Source: Bacillota bacterium
GTDB taxonomy: Bacteria; Bacillota; Clostridia; Lachnospirales; Lachnospiraceae
Length of the DNA stretch: 64,000 bases
Assembly: GCA_023395555.1 (NCBI GenBank)
Contig: JAEWYQ010000082.1
Coordinates: 18,930-82,929 of the forward strand
Direction: 5' to 3'
Every line of letters begins with the position of its first letter. Within the stretch, counting starts at the first letter, position 1. This document shows, piece by piece, positions 38,157 through 47,996 of the stretch. Below the pieces are notes generated by a model. It was given only the letters and a program-made list of their open reading frames with translations. It was not told where the DNA came from and made no database searches. The position numbers and the translations under genes are program-made.

Positions 38157-40496
38157 CTAACCCTTGGCCCCATGCTCCGGCTTCAGATACTTTTTCTCAA
38201 GCACCTCAACCCCGACAGGCCTGGAAAAATAGTATCCCTGGCCAATATCACACTGGCTGGTTTTCAGATATTCCAGCTCGGAATGCTCTTCAATTCCCTC
38301 TGCAATGACATTCAGCCCCAGATCCTTGCACAGACCGATAATGGTAGAAACAATGGTCTTCGCCTCCTTGCTGCAGCCAATATTCTGGACAAAGGACCGG
38401 TCAATCTTAATACAGTCAATGGGCAGGCGCACAATATAGCTGAGGGAGGAATACCCTATTCCAAAATCATCAATGGCAATCCGGAAGCCCATCTCCCGCA
38501 GCTTCGCCAGCCGTCTGATACTCTCCTCCATATTCTTAATCAGGAGCCGCTCCGTCAGCTCAATCTGCAGCCAGGAAGGATCCACATCGTATTTCTGTAC
38601 CATATCGGACAGATCCTCCAGAAACCGCTTCATCTCAAAGGTTCTGGTGGAAACATTAATGGAAAGCAGAACCGGTACGGAATAGCTTTCCCGCCAGTTC
38701 TGAAGATGCCTGCAGGCATTCTCAATTACCCAGTAATCGATATCCGTAATGCTGCCGGTCTGCTCCGCGACCTCAATAAACCGGTCAGGATACAGCAGTC
38801 CCTGTTCCGGATGCAGCCAGCGGATCAGAGCTTCCACCTCCGCCAGCCTCCCATTCTCCAGATAGAACAGAGGCTGGAATACCAGATAGAACTGGTTATC
38901 CCTTAAGCCTTGGACAATCTCCGCCTGGAGCAGAGTTGTGCCCATAAGCTTCTTGTATATCTCCATATCATATTTTTGTATCAGATTGCTTCCCTGCATT
39001 CTGGCATAATTCTTGGCGTGGGTGAGCGCCTTCAGCGGTTCCTCCGCCCCGGAGTCCTCATTCCAGAGATAAAGTCCGATACTGAAGCGTATATTGATGG
39101 CCCTGGTATCAATGAGATAGCTTTCACTGAGGGCCGCAAGAATACTCTGGGCCAGCTCCTCCAGTTCCTCTTCCCCAACCTCTCCATAAGCCAGTACAAC
39201 AAATTCATCCCCCTTATAGCGGTAGATTCTATAATTCTCATTTAGACAGCATAAAATACGCCGGGCAACCTCACAGAGCACAATATCGCCCACCGCATAG
39301 CCATAGGTCTCATTCACATTGCTGAATTTATCAATAGCCACCATAATCAGGGAGAAGCCGGGCCCGTCCTTCTTCTGTTTCAGGAATGCCACATCCTGCT
39401 CTAATACATACTGGTTTAACAGAGTGGTCAGCGGGTCGTACTGGGTCAGGGACTTAATCTTATCCATCATCCGGTTGAAGCTGATTCCCAGCCGCCCGAT
39501 CTCATCCTTGGATGCCCTGGTAAATCGTATGGTAAGATCTCCCTTGGCTCCTTTGGCGAAGAGGCGTTCCATCTCCACAATCGGCCTTGAAAAGCGGCTG
39601 ACGAATATGTAAGCCGTCAGAGAACTTATCACCAGGGTAATGCCCATCACTACAAGAAACATCCTGCGCAGGCTGACCAGATAGCCTAAGGCTTCCTCTT
39701 TATTGGTACCGATGTAAATCTTCCAGCTGGTCTGATCGATACTTGCATAGCCCGTTAAGATATCCCGGCCCTCAAAGCGGTACTCTCCATATCCGCTCTC
39801 TGCTGTGGAAGCCTGTACAAAGGCTGCCAGGGATTCATATTCCGGATCCATTGCAGCAAGCTGAAAGAGATTGTATTCTCCCTCTTTCCTTTCCGTCGCA
39901 GAACGGGAAAGGAAGGAGCCTGCTTCACTGATGATATACGCCCTGCCATTCTCATCATAGCTTCTGCTGGAAGCAAAATCCGATAAAAAATCCGCATCCA
40001 TCCTTGCGATCAATGCTCCCTGTATGACATCCCCCCGGTAAATGGGCGTGGCGACCATAACCACTGATTCCTGGACTTTACGGCTGATGATAACCTCTGA
40101 GAAGGTAAGCTTCCCGGCCAAAGCACTCCGGATGTAATCCCTGTCACTGAGATCCAGCACGGTCTCATCCAGGTAATGGGTGATCCCATTCCGGTCTACC
40201 ACGGCAATATTCAGATAGTTTCCTGTAATCTGGCTGCTTAATATCTCCTTCTGGGCAGCCCAATCCATCGAGGCCACCTTCTCATCCTTTGATATGGTGA
40301 CCAGCGGTGTGACAAACTGATTTAAGTAATAGGATAGATGTGAGGCTGATTCTATCGCAACCCGTTCCATTGACGTATTCACTTCTGTGACCAGTATTTC
40401 CTTAATACGCAGGTATCCGCTGATTCCCATTGCAGAAACTGAAATCAGAATCACAATCAATGAAAATACAATTCCCTTTGTCTTAACGCTTCTCAT
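38157..40496 (-). CDS. Membrane sensor with Cache, HAMP, GGDEF and EAL domains
   Basis: 779 residues. An N-terminal membrane segment (GIVFSLIVILISVSAMGISGYL) and a dCache-like extracellular sensor (about 40-270) are followed by a second segment (MFLVVMGITLVISSLTAYIF) and HAMP. The GGDEF domain carries KGDEF (in RYKGDEFVVL), a change from GGDEF that often removes cyclase activity. The EAL domain looks intact: VEALIRWLHPEQG, LSINVSTRTF, ELTERLL, IDDFGIGYSSLSYI, IKIDRSFV and IAEGIE. The likely net activity is c-di-GMP hydrolysis controlled by an external ligand. The ATG follows GGGAG. No recognisable target gene is adjacent. Confidence 0.9.
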   Translation of the reverse strand: MRSVKTKGIVFSLIVILISVSAMGISGYLRIKEILVTEVNTSMERVAIESASHLSYYLNQFVTPLVTISKDEKVASMDWAAQKEILSSQITGNYLNIAVVDRNGITHYLDETVLDLSDRDYIRSALAGKLTFSEVIISRKVQESVVMVATPIYRGDVIQGALIARMDADFLSDFASSRSYDENGRAYIISEAGSFLSRSATERKEGEYNLFQLAAMDPEYESLAAFVQASTAESGYGEYRFEGRDILTGYASIDQTSWKIYIGTNKEEALGYLVSLRRMFLVVMGITLVISSLTAYIFVSRFSRPIVEMERLFAKGAKGDLTIRFTRASKDEIGRLGISFNRMMDKIKSLTQYDPLTTLLNQYVLEQDVAFLKQKKDGPGFSLIMVAIDKFSNVNETYGYAVGDIVLCEVARRILCCLNENYRIYRYKGDEFVVLAYGEVGEEELEELAQSILAALSESYLIDTRAINIRFSIGLYLWNEDSGAEEPLKALTHAKNYARMQGSNLIQKYDMEIYKKLMGTTLLQAEIVQGLRDNQFYLVFQPLFYLENGRLAEVEALIRWLHPEQGLLYPDRFIEVAEQTGSITDIDYWVIENACRHLQNWRESYSVPVLLSINVSTRTFEMKRFLEDLSDMVQKYDVDPSWLQIELTERLLIKNMEESIRRLAKLREMGFRIAIDDFGIGYSSLSYIVRLPIDCIKIDRSFVQNIGCSKEAKTIVSTIIGLCKDLGLNVIAEGIEEHSELEYLKTSQCDIGQGYYFSRPVGVEVLEKKYLKPEHGAKG

Positions 40497-40530
40497 TCGT
40501 TCTCCCTATATTTCTTCCTTAAAGCTAAAA

Positions 40531-40617
40531 TAGAAAAGACACATGACCAGTTTCTTAGATCAGGGGTGCATATAAATGCTGGTACCGGTCAGAGAAAAGC
40601 TTCATGTGTCTTCTTAA
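40531..40617 (-). terminator. Terminator after metY
   Basis: AAGACACATGA (40536-40546) and TCATGTGTCTT (40602-40612) are perfectly complementary across a 55-base loop that itself contains ACCAG/CTGGT; on the minus strand the stem is followed by TTCTATTTT. Confidence 0.65.
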
Positions 40618-40638
40618 TTATAGTGTAAGGTGCATCTC

Positions 40639-41913
40639 TTATAGCTGTGCTAAAGCCTGTTCGATATCTGCAATGATATCCTCAATATTCTCAATTCCTA
40701 TGGACATCCGGATTAAATCCGGTGTGATCCCCGCATCCTCCAGCTGCTGATCCGTGAGCTGGCGGTGGGTGGTGCTGGCAGGATGCAGAACACTGGTCCT
40801 GTTATCCGCCACATGAACTACAATGGCGGCCAGCTTAAGGCTGTCCATAAACTTTATTGCCGCCTCTCTTCCCCCCTTAATTCCGTAGGAAATTACGCCG
40901 CAGGAACCCTTGGGAAGGTACTTGCCGGCAAGCTCATAATACCGGTTCCCCTGGAGTCCGGGATAGTTCACCCAGGCAATTCTGTCATGTCCCTCCAGGT
41001 ATTTGGCAACCGCCAAGGCGTTGCTGCAATGGCGTTCCATTCTAAGATGCAGGGTTTCAAGGCCCAGGTTTAACAAAAATGCATTGTTCGGCGCCGGCGC
41101 CGAACCCAAATCCCGCATCAGCTGTACTCTTGCCTTGGTAATAAAGGCCGCTCTGCCGCAGTCCCTGGTATAGACCATGCCGTGATAGGAAGCATCCGGG
41201 GTGGACAATCCGGGGAACTTGCCGTTATCCCAATTAAAATTACCGCTGTCCACAATTACCCCTCCCAGCGCAACCGCATGTCCGTCCATGTATTTTGATG
41301 TGGAATGCAGTACGATATCTGCTCCGAATTCGATAGGTCTGCAATTGATGGGTGTGGCAAAGGTATTGTCGATAAACAGCGGAACACCGTTGCTGTGGGC
41401 AAAGTCCGCCAGCTTCCCGATATCGGCGACCACCAGGGCCGGATTGGCAATGGTCTCGGCAAATACCAGCTTGGTATTCTCCCTCACTTCCTTCTGTAGC
41501 TCTTCCACAGGTGCGTCCGGATCGATAAAGGTAACCTCGATGCCCATTCTCTTAAGGGTAACTGCAAACAGATTGGTAGTTCCTCCGTAAATTGTACTGG
41601 CGGAAATCATATGGTCGCCGCTGCTGCAGATATTAAGCACCGCAATCAGACTGGCGGCCTGTCCGGAGGAGGTGCACATAGCTCCGATTCCGCCCTCCAG
41701 ATCCGCAATCTTACGCTCCACGCAGTCCACCGTGGGGTTAGCCAGCCTGGTGTAGAAGAAGCCTTCTTCCGTCAAATCAAACAGCTTGCCTACATGTTCA
41801 CTGGAATCATATTTATAAGTAGTGCTCTGATAAATCGGCAATACCCTGGGCTCTCCGTTCTTCGGCTGATATCCTGCCTGGATGCATTTCGTTTCAATAT
41901 GGTAATTGCTCAT
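40639..41913 (-). CDS. metY: O-acetylhomoserine sulfhydrylase
   Basis: 424 residues, the normal length for this Cys/Met-metabolism PLP enzyme. ETKCIQAGYQPKNGEPRVLPIYQSTTY at the N-terminus, the stretch YTRLANPTVDCVERKIADLEGG, and the PLP-binding Lys207 in HSTSKYMDGH are typical; ADNRTSVLHPASTTHRQL near the end is the substrate-binding region. It makes homocysteine (or cysteine) from O-acetylhomoserine and sulfide. Expressed alone from a promoter at 41970-41999. No SAM riboswitch was seen in the short leader. Confidence 0.93.
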   Translation of the reverse strand: MSNYHIETKCIQAGYQPKNGEPRVLPIYQSTTYKYDSSEHVGKLFDLTEEGFFYTRLANPTVDCVERKIADLEGGIGAMCTSSGQAASLIAVLNICSSGDHMISASTIYGGTTNLFAVTLKRMGIEVTFIDPDAPVEELQKEVRENTKLVFAETIANPALVVADIGKLADFAHSNGVPLFIDNTFATPINCRPIEFGADIVLHSTSKYMDGHAVALGGVIVDSGNFNWDNGKFPGLSTPDASYHGMVYTRDCGRAAFITKARVQLMRDLGSAPAPNNAFLLNLGLETLHLRMERHCSNALAVAKYLEGHDRIAWVNYPGLQGNRYYELAGKYLPKGSCGVISYGIKGGREAAIKFMDSLKLAAIVVHVADNRTSVLHPASTTHRQLTDQQLEDAGITPDLIRMSIGIENIEDIIADIEQALAQL

Positions 41914-41969
41914 AAGCTTATCCCTTTCTATTCCAAATATGTATTTTTATTCAAAGAACGTTACATGTA

Positions 41970-41999
41970 ATCATATCCCGTCCGAAAGCATTTTGTCAA
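41970..41999 (-). promoter_or_regulatory. metY promoter
   Basis: TTGACA (41994-41999), 18-base spacer and TATGAT (41970-41975) on the minus strand, about 57 bases before the ATG. Confidence 0.65.
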
Positions 42000-42007
42000 G
42001 AGCTACC

Positions 42008-42895
42008 TTAGCCCCCCGTCAATACTGCCGCGGCATCCACGGACAGATTGTGATCCCTGTATTGCCTGGGAGTCATGCCCCTGGCATCATGGAACACCTT
42101 AATAAAATAGCTGGAATCATTGAAGCCGCAGTCATAAGCAATCTCCGTGACAGAGGCATCCCCGTCCAAGAGCCGGCGGCAGGCACATTCAATCCGATAA
42201 TAATTCAAATATTCGATAGGAGTCCGGTCCGTAAGCTTTTTAAAAAAACGGCAAAAATACCTGGGATTCAGATCCGCGATCTCCGCCAGGGCTTCCAGTG
42301 TAATCACCTCTGTATAATGCTTCTCCATGTAGGTTATGACATCCTTCAGCCGTTCTATGTATTTTTGCGAGGCAGGATTTTTCCTGTCATACCCGCTATA
42401 TTGCTCCAGGCTGTACAACAGGCCCATCACTTGATACAACACCCCCTGCGCCATGAATTCGTAGCCCCTGCTCCGGCTGTGAAGAAGGGAGAACAGCTCC
42501 TTTGCCATCCGGTCAATTCCCTCATCAATTCCGGATAAAAGTACGGGAAGACGGATTTCATTCCCGATTAACCGCTGCAGCCATTTGTTGCAGATATGGT
42601 TCCCGCCCAGCAGCAGCTTGGGGTCAAATACGACGCATTCATAGATGCAATGATCAGGGATTCCCCCATGCAGCACCCCTGCATGGACAAATAAAATATC
42701 CCCCTCTCCCGCCAGATACAGCTCACCGTCCAATGTTAACCGAAAGCTTCCTTCAATTATCCGAATTATTTCATACTCCGGATGCCAGTGACAGGTCATC
42801 TGATAGCGGCGGCTGTCGGGGTCCATACGATAAAATGCCAGAGGAAACTCATAGGTTCCCTGCTGTCGTCTTTCCTTGAAATCCAAATACTTCAT
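42008..42895 (-). CDS. AraC-family transcriptional regulator
   Basis: About 295 residues from ATG 42895 (MKYLDFKERRQQG). An N-terminal cupin-like sensor (MTCHWHPEYEIIRIIEGSFRLTLDGELYLAGEGDILFVHAGVLHGG) precedes a double helix-turn-helix (ITLEALAEIADLNPRYFCRFFKKLTDRTPIEYLNYYRIECACRRLL, VTEIAYDCGFNDSSYFIKVFHDARGMTPRQYR). It is divergent from fucI across 122 bases, so it is the best candidate for an L-fucose-responsive activator. The ligand is an inference from position. Confidence 0.9.
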   Translation of the reverse strand: MKYLDFKERRQQGTYEFPLAFYRMDPDSRRYQMTCHWHPEYEIIRIIEGSFRLTLDGELYLAGEGDILFVHAGVLHGGIPDHCIYECVVFDPKLLLGGNHICNKWLQRLIGNEIRLPVLLSGIDEGIDRMAKELFSLLHSRSRGYEFMAQGVLYQVMGLLYSLEQYSGYDRKNPASQKYIERLKDVITYMEKHYTEVITLEALAEIADLNPRYFCRFFKKLTDRTPIEYLNYYRIECACRRLLDGDASVTEIAYDCGFNDSSYFIKVFHDARGMTPRQYRDHNLSVDAAAVLTGG

Positions 42896-42963
42896 CCTAC
42901 ACCCCAAAAGTGAATATTTTTATATTATAAGTAATTATAACACAAGAAAACCCAGGAACACAA

Positions 42964-42972
42964 TGCTATAAT
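42964..42972 (+). promoter_or_regulatory. Extended -10 promoter of fucI
   Basis: TGCTATAAT ends 45 bases before the fucI ATG; no matching -35, which suits activation by the divergent AraC protein. AT-rich TATAAT copies on the other strand (42924-42939) may start the regulator gene. Confidence 0.5.
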
Positions 42973-43017
42973 TGATTTTACTTATAAATATATAACAGTA
43001 AAAAGGAGGTCATTGCT

Positions 43018-44811
43018 ATGGCAAAAAACAGATTAATCGGTGATTATCCCGTAATCGGGATCCGCCCCACCATCGATGGGCGAAGAGGGGTTCTGAAGGT
43101 CCGGGAATCCCTGGAACAGCAAACCATGGACATGGCCCGCGCCGCCGCAGATTTATTCCGCGAGAATATCTGCTATTCCAACGGAGAGCCGGTTCGTGTT
43201 GTTATTGCGGATACAACCATCGGACGGGTAGCGGAAAGCGCCGCCTGCGCCGCAAAATTTAAGAAGGAAGGGGTGGATATCACCCTCACCGTCACTCCCT
43301 GCTGGTGCTACGGAGCAGAGACCATGGATATGGACCCTATGACAATCAAGGGCGTATGGGGCTTTAACGGCACAGAGCGTCCCGGAGCCGTATATCTTGC
43401 CTCGGTTCTTGCTACTTACACACAGAAGGGTCTTCCTGCCTTCGGCATCTACGGAAAGGATGTTCAGGATGCAACGGATACCTCCATTCCTGAGGATGTC
43501 CGGGAAAAGCTTCTGCGCTTCGGCCGTGCCGCTGTTGCTGCCGCAACCATGCGTGGAAAATCCTATCTCCAGATCGGCTCCATCTGTATGGGAATCGGCG
43601 GCTCCATCATTGATCCCGCCTTTATCGAGGAGTATCTGGGAATGCGTGTGGAATCCATCGATGAAGTAGAGATTATCCGGAGAATGACCGAGGGAATCTA
43701 CAATGAAGAGGAATATCAGAAAGCCCTTGCCTGGACAAAGGCAAAATGTAAGGAAGGCTTTGATAAGAACCCGGATGTTCTGCAGAAATCCAGGGAGCAA
43801 AAGGATAGCGACTGGGAATTTGTCGTCAAGATGATGGTAATCATCAAAGACCTGATGAACGGAAATCCTAATCTTCCCGCCGGCAGAGAGGAAGAAGCAG
43901 CCGGACACAATGCCATTGCCGCCGGCTTCCAGGGGCAGCGTCAGTGGACGGATTTCTATCCCAACTGTGATTTTGCCGAAGCCCTGCTGAACACCTCCTT
44001 TGACTGGGAGGGGGCCAGAGAACCCTATACCCTGGCAACGGAGAACGATGTATTAAACGGCATCGGTATGTTGTTCATGAAGCTGCTGACCAACCGTGCC
44101 CAGATCTTCGCCGATGTCCGCACCTATTGGAGCCCCGATGCGGTAAAATCCGCCACAGGCTACGATATCGAAGGAAAAGCTAAGGCTTCCAACGGATTTA
44201 TCCATTTAATCAATTCCGGGGCCGCCTGTCTGGATGCCTGCGGTGAGGTCAAGGATGAGAACGGTCAAGGCGTTATAAAAAAATGGTGGGAAGTTACCCC
44301 TGAAGACCAGGATACAATTCTCAATGCAGTCACCTGGAACGCGGCAGACAATGGGTATTTCCGCGGCGGCGGCTTTTCCTCCCGCTTCGTGACCAGAACG
44401 GAGATGCCGGTAACCATGATCCGTCTGAATCTGGTGAAGGGACTCGGCCCCTGCCTTCAGATCGCAGAAGGCTGGACCGTCGCCTTACCGGATGAGGTAA
44501 CAGATATTCTTTGGAAACGCACGGACTATACCTGGCCCTGTACCTGGTTTGCTCCCAGAACCACCGGAGAAGGCGCTTTTAAAACCGCTTATGAGGTAAT
44601 GAACAACTGGGGTGCCAACCACGGAGCCATTTCCTACGGCCATATCGGCGCGGACCTGATCACCCTCTGTTCCATGCTGCGAATTCCTGTAAGCATGCAT
44701 AATGTTCCCGAGGAAAAGATCTTCCGCCCCTCCGCCTGGAATGCATTCGGAATGGACAAAGAGGGACAGGATTACAGAGCCTGCCAGACATACGGTCCCC
44801 TGTTCCGGTAA
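43018..44811 (+). CDS. fucI: L-fucose isomerase
   Basis: 597 residues, the family length. It opens with [32 protein letters not shown], and contains the conserved [65 protein letters not shown] and [27 protein letters not shown], ending with [31 protein letters not shown]. It converts L-fucose to L-fuculose using Mn2+ in the cytoplasm. The start follows AAAAGGAGG by eight bases. Followed by fucU; fuculokinase and aldolase genes are not in the window. It can use fucose released by the GH29 enzymes. Confidence 0.97.
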   Translation: MAKNRLIGDYPVIGIRPTIDGRRGVLKVRESLEQQTMDMARAAADLFRENICYSNGEPVRVVIADTTIGRVAESAACAAKFKKEGVDITLTVTPCWCYGAETMDMDPMTIKGVWGFNGTERPGAVYLASVLATYTQKGLPAFGIYGKDVQDATDTSIPEDVREKLLRFGRAAVAAATMRGKSYLQIGSICMGIGGSIIDPAFIEEYLGMRVESIDEVEIIRRMTEGIYNEEEYQKALAWTKAKCKEGFDKNPDVLQKSREQKDSDWEFVVKMMVIIKDLMNGNPNLPAGREEEAAGHNAIAAGFQGQRQWTDFYPNCDFAEALLNTSFDWEGAREPYTLATENDVLNGIGMLFMKLLTNRAQIFADVRTYWSPDAVKSATGYDIEGKAKASNGFIHLINSGAACLDACGEVKDENGQGVIKKWWEVTPEDQDTILNAVTWNAADNGYFRGGGFSSRFVTRTEMPVTMIRLNLVKGLGPCLQIAEGWTVALPDEVTDILWKRTDYTWPCTWFAPRTTGEGAFKTAYEVMNNWGANHGAISYGHIGADLITLCSMLRIPVSMHNVPEEKIFRPSAWNAFGMDKEGQDYRACQTYGPLFR

Positions 44812-44909
44812 TCACAAACCGTCTCCTTTGTGGATAATATCTGCAGGGAAATCAGGACGGCAATGACAAAGGGAACATCAATAGATTATCAAGAAAAGAG
44901 GTGTTTCAA

Positions 44910-45347
44910 ATTTTAAATCACATTCCTAAAATTTTATCTCCTGAATTGCTGAAGGTTCTGTGTGAAATGGGTCATGGGGACACCATAGTCCTTGCTGACG
45001 GGAACTTCCCTTCGGAAAGCATCGGCAAGGATTCCATCGTAATACGTGCTGACGGCCACAATATTCCCGAGCTTCTGGAGGCCATCCTCTATCTCCTGCC
45101 TCTGGACCCCTATGTAAAGGAGCCCGTATCTTTGATGGAGGTAGTTCCCGGGGATAAGGTGGAGACCCCCATCTGGGAGCAATACACACAGCTGGTTCAA
45201 AAATATGACCCTCAGAAGAAGCATGGTATCCGGCATGTGGAGCGCTTTGCTTTCTATGAAGAAGCGAAAAAAGCATATGCTGTCATCGCTACTGGAGAAG
45301 CTGCCCTTTATGCCAATATCATACTACAAAAAGGTGTTGTTCTCTAA
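44910..45347 (+). CDS. fucU: L-fucose mutarotase, apparent ATT start
   Basis: About 146 residues of the RbsD/FucU family (IPKILSPELLKVLCEMGHGDTIVLAD, FPSESIG, AFYEEAKKAYAVIATGE). It interconverts alpha- and beta-L-fucose for the isomerase. The start is odd. Alignment from memory with E. coli FucU (MLKTISPLISPELLKVL) places the first residue on an ATT codon at 44910, six bases after GAGGTG (44898-44903). The only standard alternative is GTG at 44901, which overlaps that ribosome site and adds three residues. No ATG exists nearby. Same strand as fucI, 98 bases later. Confidence 0.9.
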   Translation: MLNHIPKILSPELLKVLCEMGHGDTIVLADGNFPSESIGKDSIVIRADGHNIPELLEAILYLLPLDPYVKEPVSLMEVVPGDKVETPIWEQYTQLVQKYDPQKKHGIRHVERFAFYEEAKKAYAVIATGEAALYANIILQKGVVL

Positions 45348-45350
45348 AAT

Positions 45351-45396
45351 AAATCATGCGCCCTGCTGGACGCCTGCCCGGCAGGGCGCATGATTT
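45351..45396. terminator. Perfect hairpin after fucU
   Basis: A perfect 16-bp stem, AAATCATGCGCCCTGC with its complement, around a 14-base loop. It begins four bases after the fucU stop. There is no long U-run, so it may act as a weak terminator or stabilise the transcript 3' end. Confidence 0.7.
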
Positions 45397-45446
45397 GCAA
45401 GTGAATTCGCATGTTACTTTTACATCATTATTTAACCCCCTGTCAC

Positions 45447-45496
45447 GGGCAAGAAAGAAGCTCCAGAAACAGCTTATTTTCAGCATTTCTGAAGCT
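45447..45496 (-). terminator. Terminator of the PNPOx-like gene
   Basis: AGCTTCAGAAA and TTTCTGGAGCT pair on the minus strand around a 16-base loop and are followed by TCTTTCTT, just after the stop at 45504. Confidence 0.65.
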
Positions 45497-45503
45497 CAGT
45501 CTA

Positions 45504-45959
45504 CTATTCAAGCTCAATGCGGTAGGCCCGTTTGCTCCCGGTTTCCAGCACATCCTCACAGGGCTTGCCCAGGTACTTAAAAAGTGAAATTTTTGTTGGT
45601 CTTGCAATGATCAGGATATCCTCCGGTTTCTCCGGATATATTTCTCCCAGATGAGGAAACTTTTTCGGATATTCATTGATGAAGTAGGAATGTCTCTTCG
45701 GATGGCCGAAGAGCTCCGCGATGGCCTCGATTTTCAAATTCCCGAATGCCAGTGCCACATTGGGATTCCGCCTCATCTGCTCCACTTTTTCACTGTTTCT
45801 GCTTGTCGCAAAGAGAATCGTCAGGCCATCATTAATATGGGCCATTGCCCTTGCTGTCACCTTATTATTAGCAGAAGTAGCAAGAATGATATTATCTTCT
45901 GATTGAAGCTTTTCTGTGATTTCATCGCACAAATCATTATAATTCAATTCCATCCTCAT
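45504..45959 (-). CDS. PNPOx-like split-barrel flavoprotein
   Basis: 151 residues. The pyridoxamine-phosphate-oxidase-like fold shows in DNIILATSANNKVTARAMAHINDGLTILFATSRNSEKVEQMRRNPNVALAFGNLKIEAIAELFG and IIARPTKISLFKYLGKP. Such small cytosolic proteins bind FMN, F420 or heme; the true substrate is unknown. An ATG two codons downstream (MELNY) is an alternative start. Located directly downstream of thrS on the same strand, 38 bases after it starts no overlap. Confidence 0.8.
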   Translation of the reverse strand: MRMELNYNDLCDEITEKLQSEDNIILATSANNKVTARAMAHINDGLTILFATSRNSEKVEQMRRNPNVALAFGNLKIEAIAELFGHPKRHSYFINEYPKKFPHLGEIYPEKPEDILIIARPTKISLFKYLGKPCEDVLETGSKRAYRIELE

Positions 45960-45997
45960 TTTAATTACCTCCGAAAATATAAGTGCCTCACCATGGA

Positions 45998-47956
45998 TTA
46001 ATTATTTTCAGTAACCTCGATCTTACGGATTTCCTTCGTCCTGATTTCCCTGCAGATATCATCTACAAAGGCGGCTAAGGGCTTCTGTCCCTCATCTCCG
46101 AGGAAACGGCTTCTTACGGATACAACTCCCTCTTCTTCCTCCTTCTGCCCGACTACCAGCATGTAAGGAATACGGTCCAGGCGGGCCTCCCTGATCTTAT
46201 AACCGATCTTCTCCGCCCTCTCATCCACCGTTGCCAGCACGCTGTTCTTCTGCAGCTCTTCCTGTACCTTTCTCGCATACTCATGGTATTTCTCAGAGAT
46301 AGGCAACACTCTTACCTGCTCCGGGCATAACCAGGTGGGGAAGAGACCTGCATATTTCTCAATCAGCCAGGCAAGAGTTCTTTCATAGCAGCCCATGCTG
46401 GTTCTATGAATAATATAGGGACGAACCTTCTCTCCGTTCTGATCCACATAATACATATCAAACTGCTCCGCGATCATGGCATCCCACTGGATGGTGATCA
46501 TAGTATCTTCCTTACCGTATACATTCTTAGCCTGGATATCCACCTTGGGGCCGTAGAAAGCAGCTTCGCCGTCTGCTTCCGTGAAGGGGATCTCAAGCTC
46601 GGTCAGCACCTTGCGGATTCTGCCCTGAGTCTCCTCCCATACCTCTTCCGTTCCGATATACTTCTCCTTATTGTTAGGGTCCCATTTGGAGAGCCGGTAG
46701 GTTACATCCTTCTCCACACCCAGAGTAGTCAGACAGTACCTGGCCAGATCCAGACAGCCCTTGAACTCCGCATCCATCTGATCCGGGCGGACAATCAGAT
46801 GTCCCTCGGAAATAGTGAACTGCCGAACCCGGGTCAGACCGTGCATCTCTCCGGAATCCTCATTACGGAACAAGGTAGAGGTCTCGCCGTAGCGCAGAGG
46901 AAGATCCCGGTAGGACTTCTGACTCGCCTTATATACATAATACTGGAAGGGGCAGGTCATAGGACGAAGGGCGAAGACTTCCTTATCCACCTTCTCATCT
47001 CCGAGAACAAACATACCTTCCTTGTAATGATCCCAGTGTCCTGAAATCTTATACAAATCACTCTTTGCCATGAGAGGAGTTTTGGTTCTCACATAACCCC
47101 TGCGTTCCTCTTCATCCTCAATCCAACGCTGCAAGGTCTGGATGATCTTGGTTCCCTTGGGCATCAGCAGAGGCAGTCCCTGGCCGATGACATCCACCGT
47201 AGTGAATAGCTCCATTTCACGGCCCAGCTTGTTATGATCCCTCTTCTTAATGTCCTCCAAATGAACCAGATATTCCTCCAGCTCCGCATTCTTCGTATAC
47301 GCCGTACCATATACCCTGGTCAGCATCTTATTCTTCTCTGAGCCTCTCCAATACGCACCGGAGGAAGAGATCAGCTTAAATGCCTTAATTCCCTTCGTGC
47401 TCATGAGATGAGGTCCTGCGCACAGATCCACAAAGTCTCCCTGCTGATAGAAGGAAATCTCGGCGTCCTCCGGCAGATCCTGAATCAACTCCACCTTATA
47501 GGGCTCCTGGCGTTCCTCCATCAATGCAATGGCCTCAGCCCGGGGAAGGGTAAAGCGAACCAGATCCGCTCCCTCCTTGATAATCTTCTTCATCTCTGCC
47601 TCTAACGCATCCAAAGCTGCACGGTCAAAGGGAGCAATATCAAAATCATAATAAAAACCGGTATCAATGGAAGGGCCAATAGCCAGCTTCGCTTCCGGAT
47701 ACAATCTCTTGACAGCCTGAGCCAGAACATGGGATGTCGTATGGCGGTAAGCCGCCTTTCCCGCATCATCATGAAAGGTCAGGATATTCAGGGTACAGTC
47801 CCGGTCCACCAGGGTCCGAAGATCTGCCGCCTTACCGTCCACCTCACCGGCACATGCCATTCTTGCCAGTCCTTCGCTGATATCTGCCGCAATATCATAC
47901 ACTGTCATTGCTTTGTCATACTCTTTATAAGAGCCGTCCTTTAATGTTATCTTCAT
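45998..47956 (-). CDS. thrS: Threonyl-tRNA synthetase
   Basis: 652 residues with all domains: N-terminal TGS (MKITLKDGSYKEYDKAMTVYDIA), the editing domain with HTTSHVLAQAVKRLYP and the class II core (motif 2 region ETSTLFRNEDSGEMHGLTRVRQFTISEGHL, zinc-site Cys in RPMTCPFQYYVYK, motif 3 HRTSMGCYERTLAWLIEKYAG), then the anticodon-binding domain (WLCPEQVRVLPISEKYHEYA). It charges tRNA-Thr. Controlled by the T-box leader immediately upstream. Confidence 0.98.
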   Translation of the reverse strand: MKITLKDGSYKEYDKAMTVYDIAADISEGLARMACAGEVDGKAADLRTLVDRDCTLNILTFHDDAGKAAYRHTTSHVLAQAVKRLYPEAKLAIGPSIDTGFYYDFDIAPFDRAALDALEAEMKKIIKEGADLVRFTLPRAEAIALMEERQEPYKVELIQDLPEDAEISFYQQGDFVDLCAGPHLMSTKGIKAFKLISSSGAYWRGSEKNKMLTRVYGTAYTKNAELEEYLVHLEDIKKRDHNKLGREMELFTTVDVIGQGLPLLMPKGTKIIQTLQRWIEDEEERRGYVRTKTPLMAKSDLYKISGHWDHYKEGMFVLGDEKVDKEVFALRPMTCPFQYYVYKASQKSYRDLPLRYGETSTLFRNEDSGEMHGLTRVRQFTISEGHLIVRPDQMDAEFKGCLDLARYCLTTLGVEKDVTYRLSKWDPNNKEKYIGTEEVWEETQGRIRKVLTELEIPFTEADGEAAFYGPKVDIQAKNVYGKEDTMITIQWDAMIAEQFDMYYVDQNGEKVRPYIIHRTSMGCYERTLAWLIEKYAGLFPTWLCPEQVRVLPISEKYHEYARKVQEELQKNSVLATVDERAEKIGYKIREARLDRIPYMLVVGQKEEEEGVVSVRSRFLGDEGQKPLAAFVDDICREIRTKEIRKIEVTENN

Positions 47957-47996
47957 TTCAAATTCCCCTTTCTATTATTAGCACCAGCCTAAGCAA

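Noticed and set aside
38172..38906. 244-codon open frame on the plus strand
   Set aside because: It is antisense to the EAL domain of the c-di-GMP protein, which has full motif support; no start site or family pattern.
40514..40638. SAM riboswitch associated with metY
   Set aside because: The structured region lies downstream of the gene and ends in a U-rich run, so it is a terminator; the short upstream leader has no riboswitch layout.
41906..42538. 210-codon open frame on the plus strand
   Set aside because: Antisense to the AraC regulator; composition is that of a shadow frame.
43153..43908. 251-codon open frame on the minus strand
   Set aside because: Antisense to fucI; no ribosome site and no recognisable domain.
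46406..47044. 212-codon open frame on the plus strand
   Set aside because: Antisense to the thrS catalytic core, whose motifs are complete.
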